Under the pieces are notes generated by a model, which searched no databases, had not been told where the DNA came from, and saw only the letters and a list, made by a program, of their open reading frames with translations. Positions 9,049 through 17,037 of a stretch of DNA of 26,922 bases are shown piece by piece. Where the stretch lies: contig CAYFJO010000117.1 of NCBI GenBank assembly GCA_964343305.1, forward strand, positions 1 through 26,922. The letters run 5' to 3'. Numbering within the stretch: position 1 is the stretch's first letter; each line of letters opens with the position of its first letter. The DNA is from CAYFJO01 sp964343305. Its GTDB lineage: Bacteria > Planctomycetota > Planctomycetia > Pirellulales > Pirellulaceae. The position numbers were made by a program, and so were the translations under genes.

Positions 9049-9134
9049 CTGCCATAGTGAAATTGAAAACATTGTCCATTATACTGTTGCAAAGTCTCCC
9101 GCCCATCCTCTTCAACTCGCCCGAGGTAATTCAA

Positions 9135-10130
9135 ATGATTCAACGCGTCGTTCTGCTCCTTTTACTTATCGTTGTCGTTTCGCCCGCCGCATTGGCTGAA
9201 CCACCTGAGTTGAAGGTCGGCATGATTGGCCTCGACACCTCTCACGCGATCGCGTTTACCAAGATTTTGAACGACGCTGATGCGCCAGAGGAAGTTTCGA
9301 ATTGCCGCGTGATCGTGGCCTATCCCAAGGGCAGCCCTGACATCGCGTCGAGCACGAGCCGTGTGCCGAAGTACACCGAGCAGATGATCGCGCTGGGCGT
9401 CGAGATTGTCCCGTCCATCGACGTGCTCTTGAAACAAGTGGACTGTGTGCTGTTGGAAACGAACGATGGACGGCCGCACTTGGAACAGGTCCTGCCCTGC
9501 TTCAAAGCGGGCAAACGCGTTTTCATCGACAAGCCGATGGCCGGTTCACTGGCCGACGTTGTGGCAATCTTCGAAGCCTCAAAGAAGTACGACGTACCGA
9601 CGTTCTGTTCGTCGTCACTGCGGTTCGCCAAAAGTACGTTGGCGGTTCGCGGTGGTTCGATTGGCAAAGTGACCTACTGCCAAACGCAAAGCCCCTGTTC
9701 ACGAGAGAAGACGCATCCTGATTTGTACTGGTACGGCATTCACGGATGCGAGTCGTTGTACACGGTGATGGGAACGGGCTGCGAAACGGTCCAGCGATCC
9801 GAAACCGAAGACGGCAAGATCAAAGTCATCGGCAACTGGAGCGGCGGCCGCACAGGCATCTACGTCGAAGGCAAAGGCTACAGCGGCACGGCCAAAGGCA
9901 CGATGGGCGAATCTCCAGTCGGTTCCTACGACGGCTATCGCCCGCTGGTCGTCGAAATCGTCAAGTTCTTTCGCACGGGAGTGGTCCCCGTCGCACCGGA
10001 AGAGACGATCGAACTCTACACCTTCATGGAAGCCGCCGACGAAAGCAAGCGCCAAGACGGTAAGGCGGTCAGTATGAAAGACGTGCTCAACAAAGCACGC
10101 GACGAAGCCACGGCCAAATTGAGCAATTGA
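9135..10130 (+). CDS. Exported Gfo/Idh/MocA-family oxidoreductase
   Basis: This encodes about 331 residues. The ATG at 9135 has GAGG 8 nt upstream and gives a clear signal peptide (VVLLLLLIVVVSPAALA, cleavage near residue 21). A longer in-frame reading from 9012 is rejected because it would bury that signal. The Rossmann half has VGMIGLDTSHAIAF, which replaces the usual GxGxxG nucleotide loop, followed by LLETNDGRPHLEQ and the family's IDKP motif (131-134), where the family typically has EKP. The C-terminal half holds HPDLYWYGIHG (194-204), with two His that may be near the substrate site. Members of the family oxidise or reduce sugars and related alcohols with bound NAD(P). An exported copy is common in planctomycetes, where cofactor supply outside the cytoplasm is unexplained. 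The gene appears monocistronic. Confidence 0.9.
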   Translation: MIQRVVLLLLLIVVVSPAALAEPPELKVGMIGLDTSHAIAFTKILNDADAPEEVSNCRVIVAYPKGSPDIASSTSRVPKYTEQMIALGVEIVPSIDVLLKQVDCVLLETNDGRPHLEQVLPCFKAGKRVFIDKPMAGSLADVVAIFEASKKYDVPTFCSSSLRFAKSTLAVRGGSIGKVTYCQTQSPCSREKTHPDLYWYGIHGCESLYTVMGTGCETVQRSETEDGKIKVIGNWSGGRTGIYVEGKGYSGTAKGTMGESPVGSYDGYRPLVVEIVKFFRTGVVPVAPEETIELYTFMEAADESKRQDGKAVSMKDVLNKARDEATAKLSN

Positions 10131-10222
10131 AACAACGAACGCATGATTCGACCCACGTGGTTGGCGCGTTGCAACCGCAAATAAGAATCGCTCGCGCCAT
10201 CGATCTCCGATTCAAACCTGCG

Positions 10223-10365
10223 TTCCACCGGGGCAAGCCCGGCGGGGACGCAAGTCGTGCGGTGTCCGGCCTGAGTAGTGCAAAAACCTGTTTTCCACCC
10301 GGGCGAGCCCAGTGGGGAGTTGTCGCCACTGGGCTTGCCCCAGTGGATTTTGCGTTTTCTGCACT
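10223..10365. repeat. Intergenic inverted-repeat cluster (palindromic units)
   Basis: Between the oxidoreductase stop (10130) and the phosphatase stop (10540) lie three related GC-rich units. Unit A is at about 10223-10250 (TTCCACCGGGGCAAGCCCGG core). Unit B is at about 10293-10318 (CCACCCGGGCGAGCCCAGTG core). Unit C is at about 10324-10347 (CCACTGGGCTTGCCCCAGTG core). Units B and C with their flanks form a large imperfect hairpin from 10277 (AGTGCAAAAA) to 10365 (TTTTCTGCACT), with arms of about 42 nt. No coding signal is seen in the gap from 10131 to 10539. The hairpin could end both converging transcripts, but the shared units look more like a dispersed REP-type element. Confidence 0.75.
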
Positions 10366-10539
10366 AGCTGCGAACCGTGGCCCTTCACGCTGAGCTGATT
10401 CCTTCTCCGATCCCCCCTTTCTTCCAAAGCGCCTGCCGTGTGACCAAAACGGTTCTTGATGTTCTCCTGTTGCGCGTACCCTCGTTGCCGTTTCACCCGG
10501 AAAGTTGTCAGTTGGGAGTGCCATCGCAACGGTCGCGCA

Positions 10540-12810
10540 TCAGGGCTTTTCTAGTACCTTGATCACGACGGCCGTAATGTCGTCGCGCTGTGGTTCGCCT
10601 TCAGCAAAATCGCATGCTGCTTCATACAACGCCTGAACTATTTCATCCGCAGGCCGCTCACGATTGGCGCGAATCACGTCGAGTGTGTTCTCGATGCCGA
10701 ATAGTGTTCGGTTGGGCGACATCGATTCTTCGATTCCGTCCGTCGTTAAAACAATGAGGTCACCCGCTGCCAACGGACTGGCCGGCACACTGGTAATGAC
10801 TGCCTCCTCCATCACTCCGAGCGGAATGCCAGTGCCTTCCAGTATCTTCGCTTCACCGTCAGCGGTGAGAAGGTAGCCGCGATGGCCGGCACTTGCGTAG
10901 CCAAACGCCCGCGCAAGGGGATCGATGCAGACCAGGAACAGGCTTACGAAGCGGTCGGGATCCCCGCGAAAGAGGTGATTTGCAGCGGTCAGAATTTCGC
11001 CAGCATCGTGATGTGTATTCATCAGAGCACGCAAATGTGCCTGCGTTTGCGACATCAGCAGCGCTGACCCCAAGCCGTGGCCGCTCACATCCCCTACAAC
11101 GACACAGAGAGTTTCATTCGCCATCGGAATGAAATCAAAGTAGTCGCCGCTGGCGTCCTCGGCTACAAATACGGCTCCAGCAATGTCGAATCCATCCAGC
11201 GGCGGTGCCCGTCCCGGAAAAAGACTCTGTTGCACATCGTGGGCAATGTTGATGGCCATACGATCTGCCGCAGCCCGCTTTTGATCACCGATGTCCTGGG
11301 CAACGGCAACGTAGTGGGTCGTCTCACCCGACTCATCCTCCACAGCGGTGATGGTCAACCTTTGCGGAATTACTTCACCGTTTTTTCGCCTATTCGAAAT
11401 CTCCCCCTCCCAGAATCCATCGTTGATAATGCCCGTCCACATCTCGCGATAAAATTCCCCATCGTGCTGGCCAGATTTGAGGATGCGTGGATTGCGACCA
11501 ATGACTTCATCCGCCGTGTAGCCGGTTATCTCTGTAAAACGCTCATTGACTTGCAATATGTTTCCAGCTTTGTCGGTAACACAAATGGACTCGTGAGTTT
11601 GGAATGCTACTGCGGCGAGACGGAGTTCGCTCTCCGCCTGCTTGCGTTCGGTGATGTCGCGGATGATGCCGGCGATACTGATGATCTCGCCCTGAGCATC
11701 GCGAATGGGAGCGGCTGAGAGTGACACGTCGATCTTCCGACCGTCTTTGCGGATTCTGACGGTATCAATTTTGATCGATTCACCCCGTTTGACTTTCTGG
11801 AGTGCTTCCGCTAGCTGGTCCCGCTGCCCTGGGGGCGCAAACATCGAGGTGTGTTTGCCCAGGACTTCGTCAGCAGGGTAGCCATACATCGTCTCCGCAC
11901 CGCGGTTCCAGCTCAGAATGATTCCGTCCAAACTGACGCAGGTGACGGCGTCTTTAGTGGAGTTGACGATCGCCGTCAAATGGGCACTCTCCTTATCTGC
12001 CTGCTTTTGCCGTGTCAAATCATGTAGTCTTGCCAACCGAGCTGGCTTGCCCTCCCAGTTGACTTCAACGCTCCGAATTTCAACCGGAATCGTTTTACCA
12101 TCGCTACGGAGAATCCCGACTTCGGTGGCTTCGCCAGCAGCCAGTGGAAGATCAAACGGTCCGCCATCTAGTTCGCCTGCCGTGCGGCCAAACAGAACTT
12201 GGGCGGCCGGGTTTGAGAATTGCACGGTCCCTCGGTCGTCGACGACGACTATGCCGTCCGTGTCGCTGTTGATAACGTCGCGCAGGTTGGCTTCCTTGGC
12301 TTGCGCAAGTTCCAACGCATGCGCGAGTTTCGCATTAGTATGGTACCTGGCTCTGGCATAATTGATCGAACGGATTAGTGAGTCGGAGTCAAACTCCCCT
12401 TTTACCAGATAATCCGCCGCGCCCTCACTCATTACCTGCAATCCGACCGTCTCATCTTCCAGACCAGTGAGGACGATGATTGGCATCTGCGGCGCATGCA
12501 AATGTACCTTCTGAAAAGTTTCGATCCCCGTGCTGTCGGGCAGATGCAGGTCCAACAGCACTACATGAATTCCACCTTCGTCCAAACGCCTCAAACCAAT
12601 CGAGAGCCGGTCGGCAGACTCGACGACGTAGTCGACATCAACGGCTAGACCCAGATAATGATTGATGAATCTGATGTCGTCAGCGCTATCCTCGACTACG
12701 AGAACAGTTCGCTGTTTCGCCGACGGGTGTATCGGCTCGGAATCAACACTCGCTCGGAGATGACATTTCGAAGAATCTTCGCCAATGTCAGTCAGGTATT
12801 CGTCGTTCAT
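10540..12810 (-). CDS. Response regulator with REC, three PAS domains and a PP2C (SpoIIE-type) phosphatase
   Basis: This encodes about 756 residues starting at the ATG at 12810. The receiver spans about 34-150, with acidic pair E40-D41, phosphoacceptor D87, T115 and K137. PAS domains lie at about 174-268, 275-392 and 396-512; the second ends with the GIIRDITERKQAE signature and the third has VNERFTEITGYTADEVIGRN. The SpoIIE-type PP2C domain spans about 520-756. Its metal-binding and catalytic motifs are intact: SGDYFDF (554-560), GDVSGHG (573-579), TDGIEE (690-695) and RDDIT (742-746). There is no membrane segment. The family expectation is that phosphorylation of the receiver, with input from the PAS sensors, controls dephosphorylation of a Ser/Thr-phosphorylated partner, often an anti-anti-sigma factor. 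No such partner is in the window. It is divergent from the Rcp1-like/Amt-kinase genes, which suggests a shared circuit. An in-frame open stretch continues upstream to 13062 but has no family similarity. Confidence 0.93.
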   Translation of the reverse strand: MNDEYLTDIGEDSSKCHLRASVDSEPIHPSAKQRTVLVVEDSADDIRFINHYLGLAVDVDYVVESADRLSIGLRRLDEGGIHVVLLDLHLPDSTGIETFQKVHLHAPQMPIIVLTGLEDETVGLQVMSEGAADYLVKGEFDSDSLIRSINYARARYHTNAKLAHALELAQAKEANLRDVINSDTDGIVVVDDRGTVQFSNPAAQVLFGRTAGELDGGPFDLPLAAGEATEVGILRSDGKTIPVEIRSVEVNWEGKPARLARLHDLTRQKQADKESAHLTAIVNSTKDAVTCVSLDGIILSWNRGAETMYGYPADEVLGKHTSMFAPPGQRDQLAEALQKVKRGESIKIDTVRIRKDGRKIDVSLSAAPIRDAQGEIISIAGIIRDITERKQAESELRLAAVAFQTHESICVTDKAGNILQVNERFTEITGYTADEVIGRNPRILKSGQHDGEFYREMWTGIINDGFWEGEISNRRKNGEVIPQRLTITAVEDESGETTHYVAVAQDIGDQKRAAADRMAINIAHDVQQSLFPGRAPPLDGFDIAGAVFVAEDASGDYFDFIPMANETLCVVVGDVSGHGLGSALLMSQTQAHLRALMNTHHDAGEILTAANHLFRGDPDRFVSLFLVCIDPLARAFGYASAGHRGYLLTADGEAKILEGTGIPLGVMEEAVITSVPASPLAAGDLIVLTTDGIEESMSPNRTLFGIENTLDVIRANRERPADEIVQALYEAACDFAEGEPQRDDITAVVIKVLEKP

Positions 12811-13346
12811 GGCTCTTGAGTAATCAGAGGACGCAACCGCCGCCTCCGACTCGCGCAGATGAAAGTTTCTGGGAGTAGTTTTCACGAGTAGTTGTGAATC
12901 CCTGTCGGTTGTGTGATGGAGATGTCCGGCGCAAAAGAGTCGCTTTGTTCCTGATGTTGAAAACGTCTTTCGTCCCCAGGTAGACGTGTTTCCATCAATC
13001 CAGATCTTAACGGAGTCTAAGAGGTTCCATTCATCCGTCAACAACATGCGTGGAATTACCACGGAGTTTGTAATGTCTTTCGGCGAATGCGTGTTCGTGT
13101 TCGGAGTTCACTTCATATTTCGCCCAATGTCTGTCAGGGAATCCCCTATCTACGGCGAACGTGATGAGGCCCTTTTCTACGGCTCACTCGTTTGGGGATG
13201 AACATCCAGGGGCAAACTATACCTAAACGCCTTCCGTGCAAACAGCTCCGCGAAGCGTGACGTCGCCGCGTGTTCACGGTATACTCCGACGTTGGCGTGT
13301 TCTCCTGTAATGGGAATCTGCTTCGAATGATCGGGAGTGGACAGAG
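12811..13346. other. Divergent intergenic region of the signalling block
   Basis: This 536-nt gap separates the phosphatase and the response regulator, which are transcribed away from each other, so it should hold both promoters. The phosphatase frame stays open back to 13062, with no homology in the extra residues. I see no convincing -35/-10 pair, RNA gene or repeat. The only firm signal is the GGGAG at 13333-13337. Confidence 0.4.
13333..13337 (+). promoter_or_regulatory. Ribosome binding site supporting a TTG start
   Basis: GGGAG lies 9 nt before the TTG at 13347. No ATG or GTG is available in frame before the first receiver strand, so this site decides the start. Confidence 0.6.
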
Positions 13347-13817
13347 TTGAGTGATCTATCACCACTTAAAAGGCCAGTCGAGATTCTGCTGGTGGAAGAG
13401 TACGAAGCCGACGCCAAATTTGCAAAACTGGCATTAGAGCATGTCGAAGTGGATCATCGCGTCCATCATGTCGTGGATGGCGACGAAGCGATGCAATTCT
13501 TGCATCGAGAGGGAGCATACTCAGACGCTCCCAGACCCGATCTAATTCTGTTGGATCTCAACATGCCTAGGAAAGACGGTCGCGAGGTGTTAAGAGAGAT
13601 TCGATCGGATGAAAACCTAAAATCGCTCGTCGTCATCGTACTAACAATGTCAGACGCCAAGGAAGACATTGCTTGCGTCTATGAATTGAATTGCAACTTG
13701 TACCTCAAAAAACACATCGATCTTGATCGATTCACTGATTCAATTAAGGCAATCGACCGATTGTTCTTTCAGCTCGCGATATTGCCGCCAAACGAGCCGA
13801 TTGTAAAGCCCACGTAA
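13347..13817 (+). CDS. Rcp1-like single-domain response regulator
   Basis: This 156-residue protein is a receiver domain only, starting at TTG with GGGAG upstream. Strand 1 is VEILLVEEYEADAKF, with acidic residues E17-E18. The phosphoacceptor is D70 in LILLDLNMPRKDG, the conserved Thr is T100 in VIVLTMS, and the conserved Lys is K122 in LYLKKHIDLDRF, where the usual KP is KH. The length and the DLDRF helix match the Rcp1 type, known as the partner of cyanobacterial phytochrome kinases whose HisKA domains have the same SHDLQEPLR signature as the next gene. It therefore probably receives phosphate from the Amt-kinase 46 nt downstream, in one transcript. With no output domain it may act through protein contacts or as a phosphate shuttle to the divergent REC-PAS-PP2C protein. 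Confidence 0.88.
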   Translation: MSDLSPLKRPVEILLVEEYEADAKFAKLALEHVEVDHRVHHVVDGDEAMQFLHREGAYSDAPRPDLILLDLNMPRKDGREVLREIRSDENLKSLVVIVLTMSDAKEDIACVYELNCNLYLKKHIDLDRFTDSIKAIDRLFFQLAILPPNEPIVKPT

Positions 13818-13863
13818 TCCCTGTGGTGGCTACGGCGCATTCCTCTCGCTCCAAAATCAGACT

Positions 13864-15927
13864 ATGGACGCACAACTAATCGACATTGCTTGGATGGCGG
13901 TATGTGCGGCTTTGGTCCTTCTGATGCAGCCGGGCTTCATGTGTTTGGAATCCGGACTAACGCGTTCCAAAAACAGCATCAACGTTGCCATTAAGAACAT
14001 TACCGACTTTGCGATCTCGGTGTTGGTGTTTTGGGCGATTGGTTTTGCGCTGATGTTTGGGGCGTCAAAGGCGGGATTGTTCGGTACAACTCTGTTCTTT
14101 GCACCAGTGAGTGAGACACCAGTGAGTTCGAGTGGAGCCTGGCTTGCGGCCTTCTTTCTGTTTCAAGCGATGTTCTGTGGAACGGCAACTACGATCGTTT
14201 CCGGAGCTGTTGCCGAACGGATGAGGTTTAGCGGTTATCTCATAATCTCAGTGGTTCTTTCGGGATTCACTTACCCGATTTTTGGACATTGGGCCTGGGC
14301 CGGTACGTATGGCGATGGATCGGGTTGGCTCCGTGCGCTAGGGTTCGTTGACTTCGCGGGGTCGACTGTCGTCCATAGTGTGGGTGGCTGGGTCGCACTG
14401 GCAGTTGTGTTAGTTATCGGGCCTCGCGCCGGCAGATTTCCCAAAGACGAACCACCCAGGACGATTCCCGGACAAAATGTACCCAGAGCGGTCCTTGGTG
14501 TTCTATTGCTCTGGCTTGGCTGGTTCGGATTTAACGGTGGCAGTACTCTTGCCATGAATTACCTTGTTACTCCAGTCATCGCCAACACCATGCTATCGGG
14601 CGCGGCAGGGTTAATTGCGGGACTGTTAGTTGGCTGGCCGATCCGCGGGCGACCTGATATTGATTTAGTCATGAATGGCTCGCTCGCGGGACTGGTGGCG
14701 ATCACTGCAAGTTGCCATGCGGTCAGCGCGTCATCTGCCGTCATGATTGGATCTGTGGGAGCGGTGGTGATGTTGGCTATGACAGCTCTCTTAGAACGGC
14801 TGCGGATTGACGATGTCGTAGGGGCCATCCCGGTTCACGCTGGAGCTGGTGCATGGGGCACGTTGGCGGTGGCATTATTCGGCAAGGCAGACGCTCTTGA
14901 TTCAGGCCTCAACTTTCTTCCCCAACTTGGCGCGCAGGTCCTCGGCGTAGCCGTGTGTTTTGCTTGGTCGTTTGGATTGGTCTATCTGCTCACGCGGGCG
15001 GCCAATCGTTTTTGGCCTTTGCGAGTGACTCCTGACGATGAAGAGATCGGCCTAAACGTGGCCGAACATGGAGCCACGACCGAAATACTCGACTTGCTGA
15101 CCGTGATGGATACCCAATCGCAAACTGGCGACTTGAGTGTCCGAGTGCCGGTCGAGCCGTTCACCGAAATTGGCCAAATCGCCACGCTCTACAATCGTGT
15201 GATGGACGCGCTCGAAACTCACGCTGCCGAGTTGCAGCGTAGCAATCGCGATTTGGAGCAGTTTGCCTACGTCGCCTCGCACGACCTCCAGGAACCACTT
15301 CGTGCCGTCGCTGGCTATTGCCAATTGATTGAGCATGGCTATCAGGAAAAACTCGATGGCGAGGGAAAGGAGTTAATCGCCGGCGCGGTTTCCGGCGCTA
15401 AAAGGATGCAGACGCTAATTCAAGACTTGCTGACCTATTCCCGCGTCGGACGAAGCGAAGAAGCTTTTGTTCCCTGCGATTGTGCCATCCTCGTAGAACA
15501 AGCCATGGCACGCCTCCAAACTGTCATTGAAGAAACCGGCGCACTGGTCGACCATGCAGATTTGCCGACGATAACGGTCGATACCAGTCAGGCGACGCAA
15601 CTGTTCCAGAACCTGATCAGCAATGCCATCAAGTATTGTGACCATGAACGACCGGCAATACACATCGAGGCGCAGCCAAGAGATGACCAATGGTTGTTTT
15701 CCGTGCGCGACAACGGCATCGGGATCGATCCGCAGCATCGGGAACGCGTTTTCGTGATTTTCCAGCGTTTGCATACTCGTGACCAATATTCCGGCACGGG
15801 AATTGGCTTGGCCATATGCAAACGAATCGTTAATCGACATGGCGGGCAGATCTGGCTGGAATCAGAACTGGGTAAAGGTAGCGTCTTCTATTTCACCCTT
15901 CCCATGAGCGGGCGCGCCATCCGCTAA
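13864..15927 (+). CDS. Ammonium transporter-histidine kinase fusion (Amt-HK sensor)
   Basis: This 687-residue membrane protein has an Amt/Mep/Rh domain at residues about 5-405 with eleven predicted helices. It keeps the AERMRF motif (118-122 region), the signature DFAGSTVVH with D163 and H171, and a second pore His, H325, in AIPVHAGAGAWG. The Amt C-terminal motif GLNVAEHG (396-403) follows. Next come a HAMP-like linker (about 407-455, GDLSVRVPVEPFTEIGQI), a HisKA domain with H473 (YVASHDLQEPLR) and a complete HATPase_c domain: N583/N587, DNGIGI (616-621), F633 and GTGIGLA (644-650). The architecture matches the ammonium-sensor kinase Amt5 of Kuenenia stuttgartiensis. The expected role is sensing external ammonium and phosphorylating a receiver, most likely the Rcp1-like protein encoded just upstream. 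The pore residues leave open that it also transports. The start has no clear Shine-Dalgarno sequence; no other start fits. Confidence 0.95.
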   Translation: MDAQLIDIAWMAVCAALVLLMQPGFMCLESGLTRSKNSINVAIKNITDFAISVLVFWAIGFALMFGASKAGLFGTTLFFAPVSETPVSSSGAWLAAFFLFQAMFCGTATTIVSGAVAERMRFSGYLIISVVLSGFTYPIFGHWAWAGTYGDGSGWLRALGFVDFAGSTVVHSVGGWVALAVVLVIGPRAGRFPKDEPPRTIPGQNVPRAVLGVLLLWLGWFGFNGGSTLAMNYLVTPVIANTMLSGAAGLIAGLLVGWPIRGRPDIDLVMNGSLAGLVAITASCHAVSASSAVMIGSVGAVVMLAMTALLERLRIDDVVGAIPVHAGAGAWGTLAVALFGKADALDSGLNFLPQLGAQVLGVAVCFAWSFGLVYLLTRAANRFWPLRVTPDDEEIGLNVAEHGATTEILDLLTVMDTQSQTGDLSVRVPVEPFTEIGQIATLYNRVMDALETHAAELQRSNRDLEQFAYVASHDLQEPLRAVAGYCQLIEHGYQEKLDGEGKELIAGAVSGAKRMQTLIQDLLTYSRVGRSEEAFVPCDCAILVEQAMARLQTVIEETGALVDHADLPTITVDTSQATQLFQNLISNAIKYCDHERPAIHIEAQPRDDQWLFSVRDNGIGIDPQHRERVFVIFQRLHTRDQYSGTGIGLAICKRIVNRHGGQIWLESELGKGSVFYFTLPMSGRAIR

Positions 15928-16288
15928 AGCACTGACGCTTGCCACTCTCGTCAATATCAGCGAGGCAGGTGATATGGCACGAATCAAAAGCGTTTTTTCA
16001 ACTCTATCGCACCTGCCTGACTACCATCTGCTGTCGCATGTCATTGGAGAATTACGCGGACACTGCTCGGCAAAGCGATTGATCTCACGCGGATTCCGTG
16101 TCACTCGATCGTCGAGCACGATTGCTCGCCTTTCACTGCTTGGATGTAGTATTGATCCGAGTGGCATGTACTCGAAAACGTCATTAATCTCTTTTTCCAC
16201 TCGTAGTTTTGGAGCTAGCCCCATAATGCCTGAAGTGCAAAGAAAGAACGACATCGTCGCCGCTCGTAGTGGCCGTTCTTGGGGTGGG
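15928..16288. other. Intergenic region with a weak inverted repeat and no confident gene
   Basis: The region lies between the convergent Amt-kinase and moaB genes. It holds AGGCAGGTG (15963-15971) facing CACCTGCCT (16010-16018), perfect 9-bp arms around a 38-nt loop that contains AAAAGCGTTTTTT; this may serve as a terminator for the kinase transcript. Open frames exist on both strands: 15974-16369 plus, which runs into moaB antisense, and 16021-16254 minus, 77 residues. Neither has a ribosome site or recognisable similarity, so neither is called. Confidence 0.4.
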
Positions 16289-16798
16289 CTATCGACGCGC
16301 CTCGCGGACCAAGTGGCCAAGTTCTGGCAAAATGACCTTGTCCATCGCCAGTCGTACGGCTGCCCTTGATCCAGGCATGGTGAGGAGAACCGTGCGATCC
16401 GCAAGTCCGCCTGTGGCACGGCTGAGCATCGTTGCCGGGCCAATCTCTTCGTGGCTGAGCATGCGGAACAACTCGCCGTAGCCGGGCAGCGGCTTTGTCA
16501 GCAGATTTGTGACGGTTTCGTATGTCTGGTCGCGGCTGCTGATGCCCGTGCCGCCGGTCATTAAAATGGCATCGACATCGTCGTCGTCGCGTAGCTCTTC
16601 CAGCAGCGGCTGCATGATCGTTGGTTCGTCGGGAATAATCTCCCGTCGAACGAGGGTGTGGCCGGCGCTGTCCAATCGCTCGATCACGGTTTGGCCGCCG
16701 GTGTCGGTGTCCAGCGTCCGGGTGTCGCTGACCGTGATCACGACACAACGGATCACTTGAGGAGCGTTGGACTTATGTTCGTCGGGCGTGGTCGACAT
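16289..16798 (-). CDS. moaB: Molybdenum cofactor biosynthesis protein MoaB
   Basis: This 169-residue MogA/MoaB-fold protein shows CVVITVSDTRT at residues 18-28, the GGTGISSRDQTYE motif (82-94), KPLPGYGELFR (102-112) and the terminal MPGSRAAVRLAMDKVILPEL (141-160). These form the molybdopterin-binding and catalytic surface that adenylylates molybdopterin before metal insertion. The spacing and the LPGYGELFR stretch favour MoaB over MogA, though many bacteria use one protein for both tasks. It is cytoplasmic. No other molybdenum cofactor gene is adjacent, so it is an isolated member of the pathway here. The start at 16798 matches family length; the upstream ribosome site is weak. It is divergent from the HEAT/TPR gene. 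Confidence 0.93.
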   Translation of the reverse strand: MSTTPDEHKSNAPQVIRCVVITVSDTRTLDTDTGGQTVIERLDSAGHTLVRREIIPDEPTIMQPLLEELRDDDDVDAILMTGGTGISSRDQTYETVTNLLTKPLPGYGELFRMLSHEEIGPATMLSRATGGLADRTVLLTMPGSRAAVRLAMDKVILPELGHLVREARR

Positions 16799-16963
16799 CG
16801 ATCACCGGATGGTTCGTCGGGTGTGTGCAGCAAGCCTTTGTGAACTGGTGCGTTATGCACGGCAACGCTTCCAAACTTCGAGATCTTCTGCCTTTGGTTG
16901 GGTCGGCTTGCGGAACACACCGCATTGGGCTGGCCGTGCTGCACGCACTGTATAAGTTTTGAA

Positions 16964-16993
16964 TTGCCACCTCTGGCTGAGATTCTCTATACT
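16964..16993 (+). promoter_or_regulatory. Sigma-70-like promoter candidate for the HEAT/TPR gene
   Basis: TTGCCA (16964-16969) and TATACT (16988-16993) are separated by 18 nt and lie about 45 nt upstream of the GTG start at 17038. Both hexamers match four or five of six consensus positions. Planctomycete promoter rules are poorly known, so this remains a candidate. Confidence 0.4.
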
Positions 16994-17037
16994 AAACCAA
17001 CCTAGTTTAACAACTTTTGTTCCACCGAGTAGTCATC

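Noticed and set aside
11077..11718. 213-codon plus-strand frame opposite the PAS region
   Set aside because: It is antisense to three well-supported PAS domains and shows no family motif.
12811..13062. 84-codon in-frame N-terminal extension of the REC-PAS-PP2C protein
   Set aside because: The extra residues have no domain character; the ATG at 12810 gives a normal short lead into the receiver.
13177..13365. 62-codon minus-strand frame in the divergent signalling gap
   Set aside because: It overlaps the start of the response regulator and has no ribosome site or similarity.
16021..16254. 77-codon minus-strand frame downstream of moaB
   Set aside because: It could be a small moaB-linked gene, but there is no Shine-Dalgarno sequence, no recognisable motif and no independent support.
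15974..16369. 131-codon open frame after the Amt-kinase gene
   Set aside because: It runs antisense into the 3' end of moaB, has no ribosome site and its product resembles nothing.
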